A DNA stretch of 64,000 nucleotides from positions 186,001-250,000 of the forward strand of contig NZ_JACVXB010000004.1 of NCBI RefSeq assembly GCF_014596945.1, written 5' to 3'. The notes beneath the pieces are model-generated. The model was not told the DNA's origin and did no database searches. It saw only the letters and a program-made list of their open reading frames with translations. Shown piece by piece: positions 55,382 to 64,000 of this stretch; positions within the stretch are counted from its first letter, which is position 1; each line of letters opens with the position of its first letter. The DNA is from Aestuariibaculum sediminum (GTDB lineage: Bacteria > Bacteroidota > Bacteroidia > Flavobacteriales > Flavobacteriaceae). A program made the position numbers and the translations under genes.

Positions 55382-57313
55382 ATGTTAAAACATCTTTCCG
55401 TTTTAGGTTTTGCAGTATTATTTGGTTTAAATACAATAAATGCGCAAAATTACAGTACTCATCATGTTAAAAAAGGAGAAACTGTTGAGGCGCTTGCCAA
55501 ACAATATTATGTGACCCCATCTCAAATTTATGCCTTAAACCCTGATGCTAAAAAGGAATTAAAACCTAATACAGTTCTAATTATACCTATTTCAAAATCA
55601 ACTAAACCAGAAATCGTTGAGACTAAGGAGTTAGTAGGATTTAAACCGCACCGGGTTAAAAAAAGAGAAACACTTTACAGTTTAACAAAAGAGTATGAAG
55701 TCACTGAAGAAGAGATAAAAAAGCACAATAAATTTTTGTACGCAAATCCGCTTCGTAAAGGTGATAAGTTGCAAATACCTGTTTATAAAATTACTAAAAA
55801 GGAAAAGGAAAACGATGCTGTAACGACCTATATTGTACAACCAAAGGAAGGAAAATGGCGTGTAGCTTATAAATTTGGAATCACTTTACAAGAGTTTGAA
55901 GAATTAAATCCGAATATAGGAGACTCTCTGCAAGTAGGGCAACAGGTTTATGTGCCTAACATTGAAAAGGTGGAACGAAAAACAATCGATGATCAATATA
56001 GTTATTATACCGTATTACCAGCCGAAGGGTTTTATCGCCTAAAAATTAAATTAGGGTTAGATCAGGAAGCTTTGGAAACTTTAAATCCAGGATTAAAGGA
56101 GTCCGGACTAAAAGTAGGTATGGTGTTAAAAGTGCCTTATTCGGCTGCATTAAGTGGAGAGCCTGAAAATGGATTATCCAGTACAGATTTAACCCGAAAG
56201 ATTACAGATTTTAGTACTAAACACATCGCGGTCATGTTGCCATTTCGTTTAAATCGAGTAGATTACGATTCGGTTGCCGATACGAAGCGCAGTATTAAAA
56301 AGGATCCGTATTTAAATGCTTCCCTAGATTTTCATTCAGGTGTTTTAATGGCGATTGATTCTCTGAAAAAATTGGGAATATCACTTAAAGTGGATGTATA
56401 TGATACTAAACATGAAATAAGTGAAGTATCTCGAATTATAAATAATAATGATTTTGATAATGTCGATGCAGTAATTGGTCCTTTAACGTCCAATACGTTC
56501 GAAAAGGCTGCAACCGAATTACGACGAACCAATACTCCAATTATTTCTCCGATTGGTACGAATTTAAGATTGTACGATAATGTGTTTCAATCAAGGCCTT
56601 CTGATAATTTATTGAAATCGAAGATAATTAATTATGTAAAAGCTGATTCTACAGCTAAAAATATCGTTGTGGTTTCCGATGCAAAACATACAGCTATTGC
56701 CAATGAGCTAAAACGTGAGTTTACTTATGCCAGATTAGTATATTCAAGAAAGGATAAAGATGGAAACGATGCCGGTTATGTAACCACAAGTGATATCCAG
56801 TCGGTTTTGAAACCTGGAAAAAATTATGTGTTTTTAGAAACTCAAAACGAAGGTTTAGCATCGAATGTAACCGTGTTATTAAATTCTATGCACCAGACAG
56901 AAGCTCCAAAAAATGGTATAAAACCAATTGAAATTGTTTTAGTTACCACTAACTTTAATTCAGCATTTGAAGGAGATGAAGTTTCAAATGAACAATTATC
57001 TAACTTACATTTTCATTATGCTACTGCTGCAAAAAGTTATAATGAAATAGATAAAAATACTTTTGTTAGATCTTATGAAACAAAATACGGAATAACACCT
57101 AATAAGCGTGCTGTAAAAGGGTTTGATTTAACTATGGACGTTGTACTAAGGCTGGTAAGCTCTGAAAATTTATACGCTTCAGTAAACCAGTCACCATTAA
57201 CTGAATATGTTGAAAACAAATTTGCGTATAATAAAGAGCTAGTGGGAGGGTATTACAATAATGCCGTGTATGTAGTAAAATACGATGATTTAAATATAGT
57301 GGTTGTAGAATAG
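55382..57313 (+). CDS. LysM-repeat protein with periplasmic-binding-like domain
   Basis: A 643-residue exported protein (signal peptide ending near INAQN). Four LysM-like repeats lie at about 24-72, 88-137, 149-197 and 205-255, the last two less canonical; LysM binds peptidoglycan. From about 285 to the end runs a type 1 periplasmic-binding fold (HIAVMLPFRLNRVDYDS, DAVIGPLTSNTFEKAA, TPIISPIGTN), like ABC receptors or LpoA. No transporter is adjacent, so a structural or regulatory envelope role fits better than uptake. The 274 bases upstream hold only the guaA terminator. Confidence 0.85.
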   Translation: MLKHLSVLGFAVLFGLNTINAQNYSTHHVKKGETVEALAKQYYVTPSQIYALNPDAKKELKPNTVLIIPISKSTKPEIVETKELVGFKPHRVKKRETLYSLTKEYEVTEEEIKKHNKFLYANPLRKGDKLQIPVYKITKKEKENDAVTTYIVQPKEGKWRVAYKFGITLQEFEELNPNIGDSLQVGQQVYVPNIEKVERKTIDDQYSYYTVLPAEGFYRLKIKLGLDQEALETLNPGLKESGLKVGMVLKVPYSAALSGEPENGLSSTDLTRKITDFSTKHIAVMLPFRLNRVDYDSVADTKRSIKKDPYLNASLDFHSGVLMAIDSLKKLGISLKVDVYDTKHEISEVSRIINNNDFDNVDAVIGPLTSNTFEKAATELRRTNTPIISPIGTNLRLYDNVFQSRPSDNLLKSKIINYVKADSTAKNIVVVSDAKHTAIANELKREFTYARLVYSRKDKDGNDAGYVTTSDIQSVLKPGKNYVFLETQNEGLASNVTVLLNSMHQTEAPKNGIKPIEIVLVTTNFNSAFEGDEVSNEQLSNLHFHYATAAKSYNEIDKNTFVRSYETKYGITPNKRAVKGFDLTMDVVLRLVSSENLYASVNQSPLTEYVENKFAYNKELVGGYYNNAVYVVKYDDLNIVVVE

Positions 57314-57322
57314 TTATTAGCC

Positions 57323-57330
57323 TATTTTTG
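57323..57330 (+). promoter_or_regulatory. -7 box close to the DUF3820 start
   Basis: TATTTTTG fits TAnnTTTG, ending nine bases before the A of the ATG, so any leader would be only a few bases. Confidence 0.4.
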
Positions 57331-57338
57331 TTAGCGAT

Positions 57339-57563
57339 ATGGATAATAAGTTTTTAATAGACCTGGCGCATACTAAAATGCCTTTCGGAAAATATAAAGA
57401 CCGTTATTTAATAGATTTGCCCGAGTATTATGTTGTTTGGTATCACCAAAAAGGATTTCCAAAGGGAAAATTAGGGGATATGCTAACTCAGGTTTATGAA
57501 TTAAAATTAAATGGATTGGAAGATTTAATTAGGAATATAAGAAAGCAATATCCTAAACCATAA
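57339..57563 (+). CDS. DUF3820 family protein
   Basis: A 74-residue protein of the DUF3820 family, recognised by MPFGKYKDRYLIDLPEYYVVWYHQKGFPKGKLG. The family is widespread and small, without known activity; the MPFGKYK motif is also found at the ends of some exonuclease-like proteins. It lies 25 bases after the LysM gene and its last eleven bases overlap the convergent gene. Confidence 0.85.
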   Translation: MDNKFLIDLAHTKMPFGKYKDRYLIDLPEYYVVWYHQKGFPKGKLGDMLTQVYELKLNGLEDLIRNIRKQYPKP

Positions 57564-57945
57564 GGTTGTTATGGCGTTCCCAATTAAATAAGAATTGCTT
57601 AAAACGTTCAATCTTGGACTTATAAGTTAATCCCCATATTACCGACCAAAGAGTGACTGCAATAAAAAATATTAATCCAATGTTAGAATCATAAAATAAT
57701 AGCCCAATACTTATTAAAACGGTAACTATAAGATTTAAAATAAAAGCATATTTCAGCTCCATTCTTAATAAGCCCGTTAAATAATTCCAGGAACTAAGTT
57801 TATTGGTAATATTAACATCGTCAGGTTTAGAGAAATCCAGAGAGATGCATTGCGCGTCGGGCATATTAACGACTAATTCGTTGTTGTATCGCGTAAAGTT
57901 ATACCCGAATTTTTTTAAAAACGCTTCTGTATTTTCCAGGTTCAT
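57553..57945 (-). CDS. Hypothetical protein with two membrane segments
   Basis: A 130-residue protein I cannot assign. Residues 1-60 look soluble (LENTEAFLKKFGYNFTRYNNELVV), residues about 67-83 and 88-106 are hydrophobic and probably a membrane hairpin, and the C-terminus is basic. No signal peptide. It overlaps the convergent DUF3820 gene by eleven bases, and its upstream region is shared with pyrG. Confidence 0.65.
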   Translation of the reverse strand: MNLENTEAFLKKFGYNFTRYNNELVVNMPDAQCISLDFSKPDDVNITNKLSSWNYLTGLLRMELKYAFILNLIVTVLISIGLLFYDSNIGLIFFIAVTLWSVIWGLTYKSKIERFKQFLFNWERHNNLMV

Positions 57946-59891
<1,946 letters not shown>

Positions 59892-59973
59892 TATTGGATA
59901 GCTTATTGCTATAGGTTTGTAGCAGAATGATGTGCTAACAATCTTAAATATTATCTAGATATAAATAGAATTC

Positions 59974-61872
59974 ATGGAAGAAAAAAAATTAGATCTTAAT
60001 TCGGTTATAGGTTTTATACTTATTTTCGGAATTTTAATGTTCATGCTTTGGCAAAATAAGCCAACAGATGAAGAACTTGAAGCTCAAGAAAAAGCAAAGC
60101 AAGAACAGGTAGCTAAGGAGCAAAAGGCAAATAAGAATGATGAAGCATCCTTTGTTAACGAGATAGAAGAGTTTTCAGCCAATTCGGCTTCAGATTCTTT
60201 AAAATTAATCGCTTTAAAAAATAAATTAGGAGCGTTTGCATATTCGGCAGTTAATGCATCAAATGATGAAACCATAGTAGAAAGTGATTTATTAGCATTA
60301 AAATTTAGTAATAAGGGAGGGTATCTTTCCGAAGTTCGTTTAAAAGAATTTGTTGATTATAACGGAAACCCTATTTATATCATAAAGGATAACAATGCAT
60401 CTTTCAATATAAATTTTGGTACCAGTGATAGTAGAATTTTAAACACCAAAGATTTAATATTTACACCAACGGTAACTAAAAGCGGTAATGCGACTGTAAT
60501 TTCTATGAAACTTAAAGTTTCTGAATCGAAGTTTTTAGAATACCGTTACGAGCTTAAGGATGGTGATTACATGATGAATTTCACGATTCGCTCGCAAGGA
60601 TTAAACGATGTAATCAATGCGTCTCAAGACTTAAATTTAAATTGGAGTTTAAAAACGTATCGCCACGCTAAAAGTATTTCGTATGAAAACCGATATACAG
60701 AAGTTGTATATGAGTATGAAGATGGAAAAGATGACTATTTAGGGCAGCGTGAGTTAAGTGAAGATACTGCCGAAGATGTCACCTATGTAGCCTTTAAGCA
60801 GCATTTCTTTACTTCGGTGTTATTGTCCGATTCACCTATTAAAACAGCAACTTTAGAATCGCGTAATCTGGTTCAAAACGAAGATGTGGATACTGTTTTT
60901 ACAAAAGCATTTAATGTTAAGTTTCCTTTACAGTTAAAGGGCGGAGAATTAAGCCAGTCTATGGATTGGTACTATGGACCTACAGATTATAAAATACTTA
61001 ATAAATACGATAGAAATTTAGATGAAATCGTACCGCTAGGATGGGGTATTTTTGGCTGGATTAACCGCTATTTGTTTATCCCTTTCTTTGCATTTTTAAG
61101 TAGTATTTTACCATACGGTATTGCGATTATCGTAATGACAATTTCTATTAAATTGTTAATGTCGTTTGTACAGTACAAGCAATTCTTATCGCAGGCAAAA
61201 ATGAAAATTTTAAAACCTGAATTAGATGCGATACGCGAAAAGTACAAAGACAATAAAATGAAAGCACAACAGGAAACCTTAGCTTTACAAACTAAGGCGG
61301 GAGCAAGTCCAATGGCTGGTTGTTTGCCTGCATTAATACAATTACCTGTATTTTATGCCTTATTCCAGTTTTTCCCGTCGGCTTTCGATTTAAGACAAAA
61401 AAGTTTCCTTTGGGCTGAAGATTTATCGTCTTATGATACTATTGCAGAATTACCATTTAAAATTCCTTTTTATGGCGATCACGTAAGTTTATTTCCTTTG
61501 TTAGCGTCTATAGCAATTTTCTTCTATATGCGTTTAACTACAGGACAGCAAGTGGCAACGCAACCACAACAAGAAGGTATGCCAGATATGGGGAAAATGA
61601 TGAAGTACATGATGTATTTCTCACCTATAATGATGTTATTCTTCTTTAATAACTACGCTTCTGGTTTAAGTTTGTATTATTTCATATCTAACTTAATTAG
61701 TATTGGGATTATTTTAGTGATTAAGAATTACATTCTTGACGAAGATAAGATTCATGCGCAAATACAGGAAAAGAAGAAAAAACCGAAGAAAGAGAGTCGT
61801 TTTCAGCAAAAAATGAAGAAAATGATGGAAGAAGCTGAAAAGCAACAACAAATGCAGAAAAAACGCAAATAA
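59974..61872 (+). CDS. yidC: Membrane protein insertase YidC
   Basis: Inserts and folds inner-membrane proteins, with or without Sec. The 632-residue protein has an N-terminal helix (about 8-23), a large periplasmic beta domain (about 90-345), then the conserved five-helix core (about 360-600) with QYKQFLSQAKMKILKPELDAI, MAGCLPALIQLPVFYALFQF and the last helices, and a Lys-rich C-terminal tail that may touch the ribosome. Confidence 0.95.
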   Translation: MEEKKLDLNSVIGFILIFGILMFMLWQNKPTDEELEAQEKAKQEQVAKEQKANKNDEASFVNEIEEFSANSASDSLKLIALKNKLGAFAYSAVNASNDETIVESDLLALKFSNKGGYLSEVRLKEFVDYNGNPIYIIKDNNASFNINFGTSDSRILNTKDLIFTPTVTKSGNATVISMKLKVSESKFLEYRYELKDGDYMMNFTIRSQGLNDVINASQDLNLNWSLKTYRHAKSISYENRYTEVVYEYEDGKDDYLGQRELSEDTAEDVTYVAFKQHFFTSVLLSDSPIKTATLESRNLVQNEDVDTVFTKAFNVKFPLQLKGGELSQSMDWYYGPTDYKILNKYDRNLDEIVPLGWGIFGWINRYLFIPFFAFLSSILPYGIAIIVMTISIKLLMSFVQYKQFLSQAKMKILKPELDAIREKYKDNKMKAQQETLALQTKAGASPMAGCLPALIQLPVFYALFQFFPSAFDLRQKSFLWAEDLSSYDTIAELPFKIPFYGDHVSLFPLLASIAIFFYMRLTTGQQVATQPQQEGMPDMGKMMKYMMYFSPIMMLFFFNNYASGLSLYYFISNLISIGIILVIKNYILDEDKIHAQIQEKKKKPKKESRFQQKMKKMMEEAEKQQQMQKKRK

Positions 61873-61890
61873 AAAGTAATTCAAAAATTT

Positions 61891-61919
61891 AAAAGCTGTC
61901 ATATATTATGGCAGCTTTT
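61891..61919 (+). terminator. Terminator after yidC
   Basis: Stem AAAAGCTGTCATA / TATGGCAGCTTTT with one G-T pair and a run of T. Confidence 0.82.
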
Positions 61920-62009
61920 TTTTGTTTTAAATTTTATAGATAAAGCAATACTTTTATATTTTTTTAGTTATTTCACTAACCCTAATCTACTTCAATTAAA
62001 ATTACAATT

Positions 62010-62678
62010 ATGAGATTTTTACATTTTAGTTTACTCTTACTTTTTACTGCTTTCGTTTCAGCACAAAACATTAATCAGTTTGATTCTAACGGAAAACGTC
62101 ACGGTATTTGGAAAAAGACATTCGATGATACCGACGTTTTACGCTACGAAGGTGAATTTAACCATGGTAAAGAAATAGGATTATTTAAATTTTACAAAAA
62201 CATTAGACAAAGAGCGGTGCTAACGGCAACAAAACAGTTTAACCCACAAAATAATATTGCAGAAGTTACATTTTACGCTTCCACAGGAAAAATAATCAGT
62301 GAAGGTAAAATGGATGGTAAACGTTATATAGGAGAGTGGAAATACTATCAAAAAACAAATAATAATTTATTAATCCTTGAGCATTATAATAATCTGGGTG
62401 AGTTGGATGGCGAGCGTATCGTATATTATGAAAATGGTGTTATTGCTGAAAAGAATCATTATAAAGGCGGGAAGCTACATGGGGAAACCTTGTCATACTC
62501 CGAAGCTAATACGTTAATTTATAGAGCAAATTATGTCAATGATAAAATGGACGGACCTTATGTAGCTTATGATGGTAATGGAGCTTTAGAAATAGAAGGA
62601 CAATTTAAAAATGGTCAGAAAACAGGACTGTGGAAATATTATGAAAACGGAAACTTAACAGAGCAAACACAGTTTTAA
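62010..62678 (+). CDS. Exported MORN-like repeat protein (YwqK family)
   Basis: A 222-residue protein with a signal peptide (cleavage near FVSAQN) and at least six repeats of the form YENGxxxEKNHYKGGKLHGETLSY, the MORN-like repeat often labelled YwqK antitoxin. No toxin gene is adjacent and the protein is exported, so an antitoxin role is unlikely here. Function unknown; such repeats are common in Bacteroidota envelope proteins. Confidence 0.85.
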   Translation: MRFLHFSLLLLFTAFVSAQNINQFDSNGKRHGIWKKTFDDTDVLRYEGEFNHGKEIGLFKFYKNIRQRAVLTATKQFNPQNNIAEVTFYASTGKIISEGKMDGKRYIGEWKYYQKTNNNLLILEHYNNLGELDGERIVYYENGVIAEKNHYKGGKLHGETLSYSEANTLIYRANYVNDKMDGPYVAYDGNGALEIEGQFKNGQKTGLWKYYENGNLTEQTQF

Positions 62679-62697
62679 ATATATATATTATAAAAAT

Positions 62698-62730
62698 AAA
62701 ACTCCTTAATTATTTAAATTAAGGAGTTTT
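62698..62730. terminator. Bidirectional terminator
   Basis: Stem AAAACTCCTTAATT / AATTAAGGAGTTTT with a five-base loop between convergent genes. Confidence 0.88.
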
Positions 62731-62777
62731 TTGTTAATGCTAAGCATTAAAAATGCTAATTAATCAACCCGTATATA

Positions 62778-63752
62778 TTAATTTAAAGGAGGTAAAATCA
62801 CTCCATCTATAACATGTACTACACCGTTTGTTGCTTGTATATCAACTAGAGACGTAACGATATTACTAACTCTACCATTGGCATCTGTTAAAGTAAATGC
62901 AGAAGCATCGGCTGTAATATCTCCACCTAAAGTTGAAACTGTACCGCTTGTTAATTGTGACGATTGTACATTGGCGTTTACAATGTGGTGTAATAAAACC
63001 GAATCCACAGTATCGGTTGAAATGTCAGTTAAGGCATTTACTCCTAAATAAGATAAAACAGATACAAAAGCATCATTCGTCGGAGCGAAAACCGTAAATG
63101 GTCCCGCTTCTGAATCTGATACAGTTTCAATGTAAGGAACCGTTGGCATACCAGTATCGGCATAAGCTAAAACATCAACCAAAGTAGATAATGCTGCGTT
63201 TGAAGTTGCAAAAGTAGCAATAGTTGGTAAATCAATGACAGCGTCAATTACATGAACAATTCCGTTTGACGCTACTACATCTGGAATAGTTACTGAAGCC
63301 ACACCATTAAACATAACACCAGAGGTTCCGTTGTAATACAAGCTAAGTTTTGTGCCGTTTGGCCCATCGGCTAAGGTGTTGGTGTAGCCCATGTTTCCTA
63401 TAAGATCGGCAGACATAATGTTTGCATCAGGAATTACATGATTTAAAAGAATTTGTGTAAGTACACCTGTAGGCACGTCATCTAATGAATTAAATCCATA
63501 ATTGGTGAGTAATTTTGCGAAAGCTCCGTTAGTTGGCGCTAAAACGGTTTTATTACCCGAGGCAGATAAGGCACCTACTAAATCGGCTTTTACCACTGCT
63601 TCTACTAAAATACTTAATTCAGGCGTAGCTTGAGCTATTTCAACAATGTTTAATGGTTGTTGTACTTTGTCGTCATCATCGTCGTTACAAGAAACAAGTG
63701 CTAACACTGTGAATAGTAACAAGAAACTTTTCAATAATTTTAAATTTTTCAT
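62778..63752 (-). CDS. Fasciclin (FAS1) domain lipoprotein
   Basis: A 324-residue lipoprotein with two FAS1 domains (about 35-175 and 180-320), each with the TVLAPTNGAF or TVFAPTNDAF box and a GVVHVID-type H2 box; FAS1 mediates adhesion. The lipobox is LVSC, followed by NDDDDDK, like the acidic export signal that sends lipoproteins to the cell surface in this phylum. I use ATG 63752 (MKNLKLLKSF) because an upstream in-frame ATG at 63803 would add 17 residues ahead of a normal lipoprotein signal and would lie upstream of the promoter box. Confidence 0.9.
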   Translation of the reverse strand: MKNLKLLKSFLLLFTVLALVSCNDDDDDKVQQPLNIVEIAQATPELSILVEAVVKADLVGALSASGNKTVLAPTNGAFAKLLTNYGFNSLDDVPTGVLTQILLNHVIPDANIMSADLIGNMGYTNTLADGPNGTKLSLYYNGTSGVMFNGVASVTIPDVVASNGIVHVIDAVIDLPTIATFATSNAALSTLVDVLAYADTGMPTVPYIETVSDSEAGPFTVFAPTNDAFVSVLSYLGVNALTDISTDTVDSVLLHHIVNANVQSSQLTSGTVSTLGGDITADASAFTLTDANGRVSNIVTSLVDIQATNGVVHVIDGVILPPLN

Positions 63753-63779
63753 TTTCGTTAGGATTTTTATGTTGTTTAA

Positions 63780-63787
63780 CAAAAGTA
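63780..63787 (-). promoter_or_regulatory. Putative -7 box for the FAS1 gene
   Basis: CAAAAGTA on the + strand is TACTTTTG on the minus strand, fitting TAnnTTTG, 27 bases before ATG 63752. It supports that start. Confidence 0.5.
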
Positions 63788-63907
63788 ATGAATAGTTAAA
63801 CAAAAAATATTAATCTAGTTTAACATTTTATAAAAAATATTAAACAAAATTAAATTTAGCATAGAATTGCCTTAATCTAGTTTACTTATTTAAAGGATTA
63901 TTATGTG

Positions 63908-63915
63908 TATCTTTG
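63908..63915 (+). promoter_or_regulatory. Putative -7 box near the right edge
   Basis: TATCTTTG fits TAnnTTTG, 35 bases before an ATG that remains open to the window edge. Confidence 0.45.
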
Positions 63916-63950
63916 TGGCCTCATTTCCAAAAACAAATAGTTAAATTGAA

Positions 63951-64000
63951 ATGTTAGGAAGTGTAGGTTTTATTACAAAGGTTATTTATACATATGAAAC
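63951..64000 (+). CDS. Possible 5' end of a gene cut by the window edge
   Basis: An ATG 35 bases after a promoter box opens a frame (MLGSVGFITKVIYTYE...) that continues to the edge. Only 16 codons are visible, so it cannot be identified and may not be real. Confidence 0.3.
   Translation, partial: MLGSVGFITKVIYTYE

Noticed and set aside
62010-62678. YwqK-type protein as part of a toxin-antitoxin system
   Set aside because: It has a signal peptide, there is no toxin-like neighbour, and it ends at its own terminator; the antitoxin label seems to be a family name only.

Overview
The window is a 64 kb stretch of a low-GC chromosome from a member of the Bacteroidota, most likely a marine Flavobacteriaceae. 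The evidence is gene content: a bacteroidetal-type RNA polymerase omega, a PorD-like DUF4835 protein, a BatA-type protein, DUF6146, DUF6787 and TIGR02757 proteins, bacillithiol synthesis (bshC), many lipoproteins with Asp/Asn-rich starts, and promoter boxes of the form TAnnTTTG (the Bacteroidota -7 element). I cannot name the genus. I see no rRNA, tRNA, CRISPR array, prophage or insertion sequence, so this looks like core chromosome with accessory islets.

Layout. 1-13 kb is housekeeping on the + strand: the 3' part of dapA, a Kir-type potassium channel, then bamD-rpoZ-coaBC-porD-recN, fabI, a glycosyltransferase with a YbbR-like protein and coaE, and a two-component pair. 13-17.2 kb is a tight minus-strand operon: BatA-like protein, a dihydroorotase homologue without its metal ligands, DUF4870-like protein, esterase. 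17.3-27.4 kb is an accessory, envelope-oriented part: a second glycosyltransferase, an M61 peptidase, a di-haem peroxidase with a PhoX-like lipoprotein, an S10 peptidase with a TIGR02757 protein, and an unknown lipoprotein. 27.4-30.5 kb holds lolD-like, folE, and an unusual HTH-membrane-amidase fusion followed by a small membrane protein.

30.5-34 kb is a probable metal-uptake operon: a TonB-dependent receptor with a His/Glu-rich tandem-repeat loop, a small His-rich protein and a membrane protein. 34.3-40.2 kb carries DUF937, serA, serC, an acyl-CoA reductase, a divergent ferredoxin and ychF. 40.2-43.5 kb is a two-lipoprotein operon with a transglutaminase-like protein and a PNGase F-like protein. 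43.7-50.3 kb has a DMT transporter, both topoisomerase IV subunits with a probable 47-residue gene between them, and TerC. 50.5-63.8 kb is mostly housekeeping again: bshC, a PLP decarboxylase, guaA, a LysM/periplasmic-binding protein, pyrG, yidC, a YwqK-like repeat protein and a FAS1 lipoprotein.

The points I would follow first are the HTH-TM-amidase fusion with a direct repeat upstream, the ligand-less dihydroorotase, the PNGase F/transglutaminase lipoprotein pair, the imelysin-like/di-haem peroxidase fusion next to PhoX, the His-rich receptor locus, and several genes whose -7 box lies 3-4 bases before the ATG, which suggests leaderless transcripts.
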